Under the pieces are notes generated by a model, which did not search any database, had not been told where the DNA came from, and worked only from the letters and a program-made list of their open reading frames with translations. A program made the position numbers and the translations under genes. From Hysterangium stoloniferum (Eukaryota; Basidiomycota; Agaricomycetes; Hysterangiales; Hysterangiaceae): a stretch of 64,000 nucleotides of DNA. Below, piece by piece: positions 1 through 10,699 of this stretch (position 1 is the first letter of the stretch; each line of letters opens with the position of its first letter). Where the stretch lies: assembly GCA_015178975.1 (NCBI GenBank), contig WHVD01000098.1, positions 248,001-312,000 of the forward strand, given 5' to 3'.

Positions 1-1293
1 CGAAATGCGGCCACTCCTCTTTTGGAAATAGTGCCGTCAAGTTCCGAAAGAATGTATGATCCGCCCTTTGTCTTGAATTCAACTTTAAATGGTCCTAGAT
101 ATCGGGGCTTTGTCTTCCGGTCTAATTCCTTCTCAATCCAAGTGTTTCAGACTAAGACTAAGTCTCCAGGATTGTAAGATCCGTGCCATACATATCGTCT
201 TTCAAATTCCTCTTTACTCCGAAGTCGGGATGTGATAAGTCTTTGTCGAGCCTTGTCAACGTCTCCTGGCATCTTTGCTAGTTGTTGAATTTGTAAGGCA
301 AGAAGTTCTGCTGTTGTCATGTTCTTCTCGAAGCCAGAAACAAGATATGTCGCTTCAAAGAGGTCGAGAGGGAGGATTGGATCTGTCCCATAAAGGAGAT
401 AATAAGGGGAGAATCCTGTTGCGCGTCTGACTGTAACTCTGTCAGCAAAGAATGTATGATGAACTAGATCTGGCCATTTTAATATATTACCATCACATGC
501 TTTGACTAGTGCTTCTCGAATTGTAAAATGTCCTCTTTCGACTACTCCATTCCCTTGAGAATTGTAAGGGGAAATACGAATCTGGGAGATGCGGTATCTT
601 CGTATGAGTTCTTCTGTTGCACCTTTAACTTCTGCTCCATTATCTGTAACGATTTCCATTATTCCACCATATCTGCAAATTAATTCTTCAAATATAAATT
701 GTGAAACTGCCTTAGCCGATGCTTTATGAAGTTTTTGTCCTTCTGCTGCTCCTGAAAGATCATCACGAGCTGCTACAATGTATCGGTATCCTTGGGCTCT
801 TGGCATAACCATAATGTCGAGATAAACTTTGGTAAATAGAGTTGTCGGAATAGAAATAGTGATAGGAAGATGAATCTTGAATGTTGATCGAATTTGACAT
901 GGGTGACAGGAACGAACCCATTGCTTGACATCTTCTACATAATTGGGCCACCAAAACCGTATGGCAATATTACGAGCTGTTGAATATGCACCACGATGTC
1001 CTAGATGATCATGTGCAAGCTTGATTTCGATGAGAGTTGTTGAGAATGACTTGTAAAGGTCGAGGAGTATGTCGTTTCCACATTTTGCCATCTTGGAGAT
1101 AATAAAATCTGACTTTATTGAGGAATGATTGTCGCTTTGTAGGAGTCGAAAATGGAGGGAGTTTCAGAGTGTTGAGAAAGTCATATATTTGATGTAAGAG
1201 CTCGTCTGAATGTCTTGAGTTTCCTATGGTGTTGACTAACCACCCTTCTTTTGAAATGTTAGTCGATACTTCACATATTTCTTGTTCAGTCAA
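1..1293 (-). pseudogene. G1 integrase (broken)
   Basis: This is the integrase that inserts the element's cDNA. The minus-strand reading shows the N-terminal zinc domain (H..H in DHLGHRGAY, then C..C in CHPCQ), then the catalytic core with the first Asp in YLDIMVMP, the second in VTDNGAEV and the Glu in GNGVVERG. The C-terminal part after the TGA at 147-149 goes on in frame as NTWIEKELDRKTKPRYLGP, a motif typical of mushroom gypsy integrases, where the position of the stop is normally Arg. A frameshift lies between the 1009-1293 and 147-1091 frames. It is a pseudogene, family assignment firm. Confidence 0.85.
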
Positions 1294-1314
1294 GGAATTA
1301 ACTCTTGTAACTTC

Positions 1315-1830
1315 TCAAAGCCAATCATCATCTTCTTCATCTTCTTGTTCTTCATCTGTATCATCTTCTGCCCTTTCTCGTCTTGATAGTCCATCAGGGG
1401 CTCGATGTTGAGTAGCTGGAACATGAACTAAAGTGAAGTCGAATAGGAGTATGCCTGCGATCCATCGATTGAGAGTTGCATTGGGCTGGAGGTCTGGGTT
1501 GTTGAGCATGTCTTTGATGTATGAGGCATCTACTTCGATGATAAGGTTCTTGACTCCTGTGATATATAGGCGGCAATGTCGTAAGGCTCGGTACATGCCA
1601 TAAAGTTCTAACTTTGCTTGTCCATATCTTGATTCTTGGTCATTAATAGGAAGAGATCCGAAATGAACAGGTCTTCTTTGTCCTTGACTGTCAATTTGAT
1701 AGATAACAAAGCCAATTGCAATGACAGAAGTGTCAACAGAAAATATAACTTCTCGTCCAGAGTCGTAGTCAATAGGAATGAGGGCAGGGGAATTAGCAAT
1801 CACATGTTTCAACTTATCCATTGCATCTTG
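1315..1830 (-). pseudogene. G1 RNase H domain
   Basis: RNase H degrades the RNA strand during reverse transcription. The minus reading shows the conserved blocks in order: first Asp in FSVDTSVIAIG, the helix with Glu in LELYGMYRALRH, the Asp block IEVDASYI, and the closing PATQHRAPDGLSRR, the usual end of gypsy RNase H. It is bounded by TGA stops at both sides (1831-1833 and 1315-1317) and runs on into integrase after the second. An acidic tail (EDDTDEEQEDEEDDDW) precedes the stop. Confidence 0.85.
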
Positions 1831-1833
1831 TCA

Positions 1834-3191
1834 TCGAGCATCCCAAATAAAGTCTGTATCTTTCCGAGTGAGTTCAGTGAGTGGTCGAGCAATTTCAGAA
1901 TATGATTTAATCCATATACAAAGTGTACCACAAAGTCCTAAAAATTCTCGTACTTGTCAAACTGTCTTGAGGGGAGGCCATTTGAGGATCTTTGAAACTC
2001 TTGAATCATCTGGAAGTCGTCCTGCATATGTGAGCTTTTGTCCTGCAAGGATTATCTCTGGTTTTGAAACTTGTGACTTTCGAGGGGATATTGTTGCTCC
2101 TGCATGCTGAAGTCGATGAAGAACACGATTGACTACCTCTGCATGTTCCCATATGAATCGTCGAATGCCAGGGTTAGTTGGATGAGTTTCTTGCTTCCAT
2201 CTGGTTTCTGATATCGTGTAGGAGGTCCCTTGATGCCTAAATCGTCAATCATAACTCCTACATGTTGAGGCATTTCGTCTTGGAGGATAAAGGTGATGCA
2301 GTTCTGAAATTCTGGAACAGAGTTTGTGTATCCTTGGGGAAGAACTCGATAACGAAGTAAGCCAAGAGGGGTTTGGAATGAAGTTAAATCTCGGCTCTTT
2401 GGATGAATCATTCTAGCATCGTATCCTGAGAGTAAGTCGAAGCTTGAATAGACTGAACATGCTGCAAATGGTTCTAAGAAGGAATTGATTATGGGAGGAA
2501 GTCCTGCATCTCGAATTGTGACTGAATTGAGTGTTCAAAGGTCTATAATATGTCGAAGTTTGCCATCCTTTTTCTTAATGAAGAACATAGGAGAACGATA
2601 AGATCCTTGACTTGGTTCAAATACACCTGATGCAAGCTTTGCTTTGATATTGGCGAGTACTGCAGGAAGAAGTGCTGGAGGAATAGGGATTGGTTTGTTA
2701 ACCCATGGAGTATGTTCCACGACTGGAATGATGTAGTCAGAAAAGTAATCAGATCGAAGAGTGCCTCTTTCTGATTCGTCGAAGGCTAAGGCTTTTTCAT
2801 TGTTTTTGAATATATCTTTAAAAGGTTTTTCTTCTTCGGGCCATAGGAATCCATCTTGATTAATCTTGAATACTGTAAGTCGTTCTTCTGTGAGTTTCGA
2901 AGTTGGAGAGAAGTCGGGAGGATGAGGATTTAAAGGAGGAAGAGATAAAAGAGGATCTTCAGGAAATTGTCGAATTACATGAGCATCTTCAGGAAATGTA
3001 GCAGGAACTGGTTTGACTTTGAGATGTACTGGTTTATAAAGGTAATTTTGATCTGTTTTTGGTCTCGGAGTTGAATCCGAATTTTCTTTGTTGTGTTTAA
3101 AAGAGAAATCTTCACTAGCTTCGGTTGATGAAGGATTCAGTTTGGCTGGATAAATAGAAGTCGGAATGGAATGAGAATGATTATAAAGCAT
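1834..3191 (-). pseudogene. G1 reverse transcriptase (broken)
   Basis: This is the RNA-dependent DNA polymerase. On the minus strand the N-terminal block SPMFFIKKKDGKLRHIIDL is followed by a TGA at 2535-2537, then SSFDLLSGYDAR (catalytic Asp block A), LPQGYTNSVPEFQNCI (block B) and GVMIDDLGI, the catalytic double-Asp block, here MIDD instead of the more common YIDD or YVDD. A frameshift near 2195 and a TGA at 1957-1959 follow before the connection domain with REFLGLCGTL. Upstream (2880-3191) is a Pro/Ser-rich linker. The gene cannot make an active enzyme as read. Confidence 0.82.
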
Positions 3192-4932
3192 AGAGATTTA
3201 GGTATCTTCTAGTTTATCGTCATTGCGGACAGTGCTTGAGTCTAAAATTGGTCGTCCTGGGTTTCTTCCTCAGTCAGACATTCTTCGTCCTCTGTTTCTG
3301 CATAAGGAAGAACTTTGTTGACGAGAGGTGCCATTAATAAGTCCACTGAGTCCTTGAGTTTCCTGTCCTTCCCAAAAAAATGGTTCGGGTACGTCTCTAA
3401 TAAATCCGAAGCAAGCCTGGAAGTGTTAACACATACTTCCCATACTTTCCTGTCTCTGTTGTCTCATTTGCAAAGCCATGTACCACTGCTACGTTCATCA
3501 ACTGAAATTAGATTTCGTCGCTGCCATGGCCATCCTAACAAAACTTTGAAAGGGAATTCTTTACCACTTAACCAAAGATCTGCTTTTGTATTGAGGCTTC
3601 CTGTAATCAGAGAGATGTCTCGACATAATCCATCCAACATATTGTCGTGTCCACCTGCATCGCGCATGATTTTCCTAGCTGTCCTGTCAACTGGAATTTG
3701 GCACTTTTCACTTATCTCTCTTGATATTAGATCGATTTGAGAGCCTGTATCGATTAAAGCCATGACAGGAGCACTATTTTCGAATCTGAGTTGTAGCTGA
3801 ATAAGGTTGGCATCGCTTGGATGGAACACTGCTGCTGTTGATACAGTATTGACTTTGGTAGTTGCTGTTGGTTCCTGTGTTGGAGATCGAGTGAGTCGAA
3901 TGTAATCTTGGACTTTCTTGACGATGCCAGGAGACGATCCAAGAATTTCTGACAGCTTGACTGTGACTGGTGTTGAAAGGATTGCTTCTGTAAACGCATC
4001 AGGATCAAAGCTATTGGTGAGTCGTGACTGAAGCTTGGTTTCTCCTTTGAGATTTGGTTTTGGATAGGAGGTCTTCTCAGTCTTCTTCTTCGAGGATTTT
4101 TCAGTAGGGTTCAGTATTGGAGGTGGGAGGTCAACATCATCTTCCATTAGTTCGTCTTCATCACCTTGAGGTACAAAAACGTCTATACCATGACTTGGCT
4201 TCCAATTTGGTCCTACTGGAGGGATTAGTCCACTTCCTGGAAAGATAGGAGGTACTGCAACAGGTTTGTCAGATGCTGGCGTAGTCTTTGATTTGGGTGT
4301 TCGTCTTTGTGGAATGTTTATACAGTCGATTACTTCCCTCTTCTCTTTCTTCTTTCCCTCTCTCTGTCTGATTACCGGAAACACCTTTGCCTCGTGGTCT
4401 TCTTCTTCATCAGTATCAGCATAATGAAAGTTCGATTCGAATAGGAGATTTGTAGTGGCCGGGCGATTCTGATTGACTTTAGCCTTGAACGAGACTTCAC
4501 GATTGACTGCTGCAAGGATAGTTTCTCCACCACTGCGAACGATGTTGCTACCATCTGGCCATGTAATTCTTCCATCTATGCGTATTATAGTCCCTGCTTT
4601 TATCATGTCATCAGCCTGTGTGCATCGCTTTGTACCATGTCCTTGTTCTCCGCAAAAGTAACATTCAAATGGGCCATTACTAGGCGATGAGGATGCATGT
4701 ACGGCAGTTTGATTGCTTCGAACTCTAGATTCGGGCTGACGGAATTGGAACTTCGTAAGAAAGCTACTAGTGTTGGGTGCCTTCTGTGTAATTCGAAAAT
4801 ATAAGGAAGCATATGCTGGATCGTTGAGGTTGAGGTGTCCAAGTTGATCAATGAGGTCAGCAATTTCCTCTGTTTCATTTGGAGATCTTGAATTCGATGG
4901 AGGTGCAGCTGATGGTTGGCTAGTCTTGACCT

Positions 4933-5187
4933 TGTTAGAAATGGGAAAATACAATATCTATATGTGACAGACTGTTATAAGACCCAGGTTTGCCATCAGT
5001 TATATAAACTGTTATAAGAGCACAAGTTGGCATCATAAGTCCTTATATATATGTATATATAATCCATCATATGTATAATACTAGACTATAGGTCCAGTAG
5101 CTCAGTGGTTAAGAGCACCTGCATATAAAGCCAGGAGGCCCTTGGTTCAATCCCAGGCTGGGTCAATTCTTTTCTATACCTTTAACA
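4933..5187. mobile_element. 255-base mini solo LTR carrying a tRNA-like sequence
   Basis: The insertion starts TGTTAGAAATG and ends CTTTAACA (TGTTA...TAACA ends) and is flanked by the 5-base direct repeat GACCT (4928-4932 and 5188-5192). Removing it restores the G1 gag frame. These are the marks of an LTR-type integration, but it is too small for an ordinary LTR and it contains a 75-base tRNA-like cloverleaf. Short LTR retrotransposons whose LTRs carry a tRNA-like sequence have been described under the name Helenus, to my recollection; the plant Cassandra group carries 5S rRNA in the same way. The tract 5' of the tRNA-like part is very AT-rich. Confidence 0.75.
5091..5165 (+). tRNA. tRNA-like sequence inside the mini-LTR (not a standard tRNA gene)
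   Basis: The acceptor arms GGTCCAG and CTGGGTC pair over seven bases with two G-U pairs. The D stem GCTC/GAGC is perfect. The T arm is CTTGG-TTCAATC-CCAGG. These arms hold the A and B box promoter of RNA polymerase III. The anticodon arm is abnormal: CCTGC faces GCCAGG, so it needs a bulge or an 8-base loop, and the triplet at the anticodon position would be ATA. A TTTT run follows at 5169-5173. I read it as a promoter module of the mini-LTR and not as a working tRNA. Confidence 0.55.
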
Positions 5188-6244
5188 GACCTTGGTCTTG
5201 GTCACTTTGAGTTTCTTCTTAGACTTGGATTTTGATTTGCTTCGGCTCTTCTTCTTCTTCTTTCGATCATCGTCTGAATCACTCTGGTCCTCATCATCAG
5301 AGTCTTCTGAATTGGAATTGGAACCAGAATTGGAATCAGAATCTTCACTTGTAGAGTCATCATCGGAGTCATCACTTGAGTCTTCATTATAAAATCTTGA
5401 GACATTGAAAATATGCGATGCTGCCAAAATGATGTCATCAATAGTGAATGGAACAGAGAGATCCCAATCAGGCTTGGTCTGGATGATGTGACGCTCTAAT
5501 TGTTTGCGAACCAAGCGGGGAAGTCCTTTCCAAAAATAGACTTGATACTCCTTCTCCGAAATCTTGTTTTTCTGTAATAACCACCCACCAATACGAGTGA
5601 TCCGTCGTTGATACTTGGTAAAACCATAAAGATTCTTGATTGATTTCTCCTTTGATTTCTTGACAAACTTAGCCAGGTCCTTCTCTTTGTATCGCTTCTC
5701 CATCTTGATATGATTGTAGAGGAGCTTTAGTTGATCGCAAAAGGCAGTCCAGTTCTTCTGGGCAAATGAGGTAAGACCTTCAATTGTCTCTCGAACCTTT
5801 CTTGACACATAATTGATAATAAGTTCGAATTTGTCATCATTTGAGAGATTATAGGCATCCGAAAGTTTGTCAAATTCTTTTAGGAATGATTCTACTTCAT
5901 CGAAACGACCTTTGAAAATCTTCGGGGCATTACGCGAACGGGGAGTTGGGAAATCCAATTTAGTACGTGTGACCTGGGTATTCATATTGATTTAATCCTG
6001 AAATGTCCTAAATCATCCTATAAGCGCTGGGTGTTCCTAGATGATACCTAAATAAGGAAAGAGATGTCGGAGGGAATATATGTGGAACTAGAAGTTGGAT
6101 GGAAGGAGGAAATATTGATCTGTTGTGGCTGAAGGCTGTGCTTGATTGATGTTGATGTAAGAGAAGCTGGCAATCAGTTACAAATAAGGAGGACTGGTGT
6201 GATGTGAGTGATGGATGATATTTGTGTGTATGAGGTGTTACTGG

Positions 6245-6261
6245 CCTCTCTGGGGCAGCCA
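6245..6261 (-). promoter_or_regulatory. candidate primer binding site of G1
   Basis: On the minus strand, three bases after the end of the putative 5' LTR, the sequence reads TGGCTGCCCCAGAGAGG. It begins with TGG, as expected for a site complementary to the CCA end of a tRNA primer. I could not match it to a particular tRNA. Confidence 0.4.
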
Positions 6262-6264
6262 ATA

Positions 6265-6970
6265 TGTAAGTTCGTTACTAGGAAAAGACCTAATAACCTG
6301 CGTGCAATGGTCAAGTCTTTATGACGGTCACTAACACAGTTGTTTGTGAAACCAGTCTATAACCAAACACACTCGGAGTGAGAGGCTAGAGATTGGACCT
6401 TGGATGACGTAAACGAAGATGAATACAAAAGGCTGACGTAAGTCCAATGTCGTATAGTGAAGAACTTCAACAATAAGAGACACAACAGTATCCCTTACTG
6501 GCCGTAGGAGTAAGACTTTGAGTAAGACTTAAGAGATTGTCCTTAAGAATGAGCTTCGAAATGAGATACAATGAAATTGCTTGTTCAATAGTGGGCAAAA
6601 GAGAGGCCCTTATATACATGAGGAAGCACAGGTCAAATCAAACATCTACAAACAACGACACAATAACAATGCGATATGGTGTGAGTCATCTCTGAGTCAT
6701 CACAATAGTGTTAATAAAGCTGTGAACAATAATAGGGGGAGGCTGCGCTGAACAATAAGAGAATGACAAACAAAAGATGAGATCAGACATGTGATACGGA
6801 TAAATGGGGAAACACAATAGAACAATAGGGGAAGTGAGTCAGACAATAGAGATGATGGAGTAATAGAAGTGATGGCTGATGAAACATCAATGATATGAGT
6901 CAGAAACACTCAAGAATCCCATGATAATGTGTCACCCTCAAATGCTATGTTTGATTTCAAAACCTTGACA
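6265..6970 (-). repeat. putative 5' LTR of G1
   Basis: The segment sits where the 5' LTR is expected, directly before the candidate primer site and gag. On the minus strand it would run TGTCAAGG...CTTACA, with imperfect inverted ends, and it contains a TATA box (minus strand TATATAAGGG, 6608-6617). The inner border at 6265 is fairly well supported. The outer border is a guess because the partner LTR is outside the window; 6938 is an alternative. Confidence 0.5.
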
Positions 6971-7053
6971 ATACTACCAATCGATGAACAGAGATTAGAC
7001 GTGTTCTGTTCTTAGTTTTGCAGTATAAGGAGGAGATGCAATCAATCACCATT

Positions 7054-7581
7054 TTAGAACCAGGTGGTGAGTAGGCTCCACAACCATGCAAGGAACATGA
7101 AACAATGACGACCTCGACGAGGCTCTACTTGACTTCCCTCTGGAACCGGGGTCCTGAATAACTTGGGTCCTCTGTGATCTCCTATTGGAGTGAACATTGC
7201 CATGTAACATATTCCCAATGATGGTGGGGAACAGTCCTGCTGGAACACTCGATCGAATCGATAGTGGAGGATTTCGGAGGAGCCATCATAGTGCTCTATA
7301 CGAATGAAGACAGGATCGTCTGGAGCATATGGGAGTCGAATGCCTTGTCGACGGAGGAAATGATGGTATTTCTTGGAGGAGCATGAGTGGGCTGGTAGGG
7401 GCTTGGAAATGATGTCTGAGGATGAGGAGAAGCGAGATGTTATTGGCTGGAGTTCTATTTGGGAGTGAAGAGTTGGTTTCGAGTAGGAACTGAGGGTTAC
7501 TTTGGAGGACGATGCAGTGTTGAACATGATGGAGTTTTGGTCATCTGTTTGATGAAACTGATTTGGCTGTGTAGAAGTCAT
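7054..7581 (-). CDS. hypothetical protein, 175 residues
   Basis: An open minus-strand frame starting at an ATG (reading MTSTQPNQFHQ). The N-terminal 60 residues are Ser/Gln/Thr-rich. The rest is more ordered in composition (DDPVFIRIEHYDGSSE, FRTPVPEGSQVEPRRGRH) and it ends in a hydrophobic FMFLAWLWSLL. I do not recognise it. It lies upstream of the G1 LTR and downstream of an LTR-A fragment and has no TGA interruptions, unlike its neighbours. It could be an accessory frame of an unrecognised element, a host gene fragment, or chance. Confidence 0.35.
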   Translation of the reverse strand: MTSTQPNQFHQTDDQNSIMFNTASSSKVTLSSYSKPTLHSQIELQPITSRFSSSSDIISKPLPAHSCSSKKYHHFLRRQGIRLPYAPDDPVFIRIEHYDGSSEILHYRFDRVFQQDCSPPSLGICYMAMFTPIGDHRGPKLFRTPVPEGSQVEPRRGRHCFMFLAWLWSLLTTWF

Positions 7582-7672
7582 CTTGAGTGCCAAAGTATAT
7601 ATAAGAATTTGTGCTTGTGACGTGACTTGAAACTATTGCCATATAGGTTACTTTCTGATTGAACTCTCTACA

Positions 7673-8405
7673 GCGGTGTGAATCAAGCAAGGGTTTTAGA
7701 GCGGAAAATGTTATTAGATTACTGGGGGGAATCTAAGCTAATTTTCTGACTGGATTGTATGTACAACATCTGCCAGTTTATATAGACCATGGAGTGAATG
7801 ACATACCAAATCCAGTAATAATGAAATGAAACTAACAAAACATAAAACGGGAATAATAAACACCAAGTTTGGTGTTAGGAACGGGACGGAATGGAGTGGA
7901 GTCCGAATCGCGACAAAGCATAACCCATAATGGGAAATGGAGTGGGAGCGGAGTCCTAAATTGTGACAGGTCATTTGACTAAAATGGGAACGGGGCTTGA
8001 TTAGAGTGGTGATGGGATTCTGAGTGGGGTCCAGTGACTGATGCGTGGGATGAAGACGGACATAGACAGAGACAGAGTCTGGGGGAAGTCCAGTGACTGA
8101 TATGTGTCTTAATGAGGTCAAACGTAACAAGTCTTGACGTACAGAGTCCGGGCGGGAAATCCTATAAACAGACAATTGGTGCTTGTAGCGCGTGGGGGCA
8201 TACGGGTTAGTGCCCGGAGTCTGGCAGGATTGTCTGGTCGTAACAGGAAGTCCAGTGACTGATGTGTCGTAATGAGGTTGAATGTAACAAGTCTTGACGT
8301 ACAGAGTCCAGGCGGAAAATCCTATAAACAGACAATTGGTGCATGTAGGGTGTGGCGGCATACGAATTAGTGCCCAGAGTCTGGCAGGATTGTCCAGTCA
8401 TAACA
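7673..8405 (-). repeat. LTR-A copy, truncated, with internal duplication
   Basis: It matches the full LTR-A copies at 29161-29994 and 36457-37294 from their middle (GCGGTGTGAATCAAGCAAGG) to the end (GGTCGTAACA at 8236-8245). It then repeats about its last 155 bases once more, ending GTCATAACA at 8405. The first third of the LTR is missing. The transcription direction of the family is minus here. Confidence 0.8.
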
Positions 8406-8502
8406 TTATTTTACCTTGCAGTGAATTGAGTATTTGCACATTTTGATAGAGCATTGGACTCCTTTTTGGAAAATAGTATTAAAATAAGGCTAATACATCA
8501 CA
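8406..8502. repeat. one arm of the inverted-repeat element also seen at 24098-24204
   Basis: The sequence TAAAATAAGGCTAATACATC at 8475-8494 matches the right arm of the 107-base element at 24098-24204 with one difference. The left arm appears cut by the LTR-A end at 8405, leaving TTATTTTA. Confidence 0.45.
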
Positions 8503-8529
8503 GTGTACTGCATGCATGGTATTGGGGAG

Positions 8530-9170
8530 CTGAAGGGTGAATGAATGGGTCCTAGCTTGTGTAATAATCCTGTATGGGCCAAGATATTTTTCAGCAAGCT
8601 TTTTTATGGATTGGGTAGCTAAAAAAACTTAGCTTTAACAAAGACTTGGTTGCTGACTTTAAAATTGGATGCCCAGAGACATCAGCAGTCTGCCAATTTC
8701 TGGGTGTATGCTTGAGCATCAAGTAGGGACTGCCAAAGAGTGGAGTGAAGTTCATCTAGATTGGTGACAAACTCCTGAGCATGAGTGGAGGCCAGTTCCT
8801 GTTTCAGATGGACCACAATGTTGGGATTATAACCTTTGTTTGCAAAGAAAGGGGAGATGCCAGTGGTGGCATTTGGGGCATTATTGTAGGGAAATTCAGT
8901 GAGAGACAGGAGGTCTGACCATTGTCCTGTTGATAATTTCAATAGATATGAAGGTATTGTTCCAATGTTTGATTAACTCATTTGGGGTGCCAGTCACCTT
9001 GTGGGTGGTGTCCTGAAGTGAAGTGTAACTTCATATTGAGGGATGTTGTGAGTTGGGATGCTGTGTTTTAAAAAAACATGGATAACAAATAGTTTTGCAA
9101 GTTATTGGGAGGTGATTGTATCATATGTTAGTATGAAGATGCTCTGCTTAGTGAATCTGTCAACATCATA
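8530..9170 (-). pseudogene. fragment of LTR-A-type gypsy integrase
   Basis: On the minus strand it reads LTEFPYNNAPNATTGISPFF and ANKGYNPNIVVH, matching the integrase at 31411-32385 ([19 protein letters not shown]). The segment from 9170 to 8530 covers the second half of the core and the start of the C-terminal part. It is heavily decayed, with short deletions and many C-to-T type changes. There is no intact product. Confidence 0.75.
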
Positions 9171-9469
9171 TATGATTTCATTCATAGGTCATAGTTTAAT
9201 CATAGTTTAATGAAGAAAGGCATAAAAGGGCAATCAGAAGAGTGAAGGACTTCAGTCAGAAAATCTCCCCATTGTATATTAGTTATCTGTATTATTAATC
9301 CACCTCTCAATCTTATCTTACATGATTGTCAAAACCCTTTGACATTAACATATGTGAGTCTTTGTGACTGGTATTTGCCTCTCACTCCATTGACAGGGTG
9401 ACTCTATACTTTGTCAAATGAGGCTTCTGTATTTAGTTTAGTAGAATAAATTACGATTATTATTTGACT
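9171..9469. other. no recognised feature
   Basis: About 300 bases without an open frame or recognised repeat. It lies between the gypsy fragment and the copia fragment. Confidence 0.5.
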
Positions 9470-10440
9470 TAATCGAAGGAAATTTGATTCATGTCAAGCA
9501 CCTTGGTGAAAACCCTCAGGTTGTTCCAAGTATACCTCCTCTTCAAGTTCACTATTTAAGAATGCTGAAGAGATATCTACACTCTCAAGTTCCATGTCCT
9601 CTAGTGCAGCCAATGCTAGAACAGCACACAAAGTAGCCCATTTGGCAGTTGGAGTGGTATCAGTGAAGTCAAAACCTGGTCACTGTGCATAGCCTTTGGC
9701 AACAAGACAAGCTTTGAACTTGTCAATTGACCCATCCTTTTTATGCTTAATGACAAATACCCAATGAGAGCCAATAGCTCTATGACCCTCAGGTAATTTG
9801 GCAAGATGAAATGTGCCATTTTCAAGTAAAGATTGCATTTCAGCATATGCAGCATCATACCACTTGTCAGCATCAGGACTTTGTAAGGCCTCTTTGAGAG
9901 TTCTAGGTGCATTATCATTGGCACTAACCTTGTAGGCAAACTCAAAGGCCTCATCCACTGAGATATAAAGATCTCCTTCACTGGCAGCTAGGGTTTCTTC
10001 CTCTGACTCAACTGGATGGCTGGAAGTTGGGACAGGATCCTCTGCTTCATCACTGGACTCAACTACAGGAGTAGATTCCCTATAGTTATGAATCTTGGTA
10101 GGGTCAACTTGCCAAAAAAGCTTGGGAGGACCTCTGTTTCTAGGTGGATTGTGACACAGTTGAGAGGAGGAGGAGGAGGAGTTGGTGAATGTTCAGAATT
10201 TGAATTAGAGCTGGAGCTAGAATCAAGGGCCAAAGCATTATGCTCATCATCTCCCACCTGATCCCACCTGATTGGATTGGGCTCCCACCTGAGTAGACCT
10301 AGAGGTCGAGGAATGAACATATCAATGAATTGTTGATAATCAGGAATAGGAGGTGAAGGAGGTGTGGCTGGCTTGGACAAGCCTGGCAGGACTCTCTCAT
10401 CAAAGACAGCATTAAGATATTGGCTGTTAGGAACCAACAC
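9470..10440 (-). pseudogene. Ty1/copia pol fragment (linker and start of reverse transcriptase)
   Basis: The minus strand reads a Pro/Ser-rich linker (10440-10063) followed by the standard start of copia reverse transcriptase: PRTLKEALQSPDADKWYDAA, FHLAKLPEGHRAIGSHWVF and CLVAKGYAQ, then after a stop PGFDFTDT, with ALAALEDMELESVDISSAFL as the block containing the first catalytic Asp. The YVDD block and RNase H are missing. It may belong to the same copia family as the gag/protease piece at 23588-24074, but no overlap proves it. Confidence 0.8.
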
Positions 10441-10699
10441 CTTTATCTAAGCAACAATGGTGATAGCAACTCCTTCCCACCACATCTCAGTGAAATTATT
10501 CTGAGTTCTGGCAAAGGTGCCTAGGGTGTTTATAATAAGGTCCCAGAAGTCAAGAATTTTGATATCCCTCATGGATCTTAAACAGAAGGCTGAAACCTTT
10601 TTTCTTTTCTTTTGACCTTTAAATGCATTTTATGATCAAAGTGAGTGTTTTTGTGATTTGCGCATCCCAGGTTTGGCTGCTTAGTAATACAGCCATGTG
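10441..10699. other. unassigned spacer
   Basis: Short decayed frames only. It lies between the copia fragment and the DDE transposase remnant, and no border signals were found. Confidence 0.4.

Larger units (their letters stand above)
3464..5985 (-). pseudogene. G1 gag with zinc knuckle and aspartic protease, interrupted
   Basis: Gag packages the element RNA and the protease matures the polyprotein. The first part (5985 down to 5188) is a capsid-like helical domain ending in an Asp/Ser-rich and Lys/Ser-rich tail. The second part (4927 down to 3464) has the zinc knuckle CYFCGEQGHGTKRC and, near its end, the protease motif ALIDTGSQIDLIS. Between them lies a 255-base insertion flanked by GACCT on both sides; when the insertion and one repeat are set aside the two frames run together, so this was one long frame. 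The frame ends at a TGA (3464-3466) after GTWLCK, followed in frame by DNRDRK, so it once continued. Confidence 0.85.
1..6970 (-). mobile_element. G1, Ty3/gypsy retrotransposon, 3' end outside window
   Basis: Reading on the minus strand from right to left there is a putative LTR, gag, zinc knuckle, aspartic protease, reverse transcriptase, RNase H and integrase. This order (integrase last) is that of Ty3/gypsy elements. The 3' LTR lies beyond base 1. The coding part is broken by several in-frame TGA stops (147-149, 1315-1317, 1831-1833, 1957-1959, 2535-2537, 3464-3466) and at least two frameshifts, so the copy is dead. Gag is interrupted by a small separate insertion at 4933-5187. The outer LTR border is approximate. 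Confidence 0.85.

Noticed and set aside
5091..5165. A functional nuclear tRNA gene
   Set aside because: The anticodon stem does not close normally and the sequence lies inside a 255-base insertion with LTR-type ends and target repeat.
5192..5392. Glu/Ser-rich plus-strand frame
   Set aside because: It is the complement of the Asp/Ser-rich tail of G1 gag.
7738..8361. A 207-codon frame with similar frames at 29487-29870, 36778-37314, 25492-25733 and 15039-15313
   Set aside because: They recur because they lie in LTR-A copies. The frame is broken differently in each copy, contains the LTR TATA region, and shows no domain.
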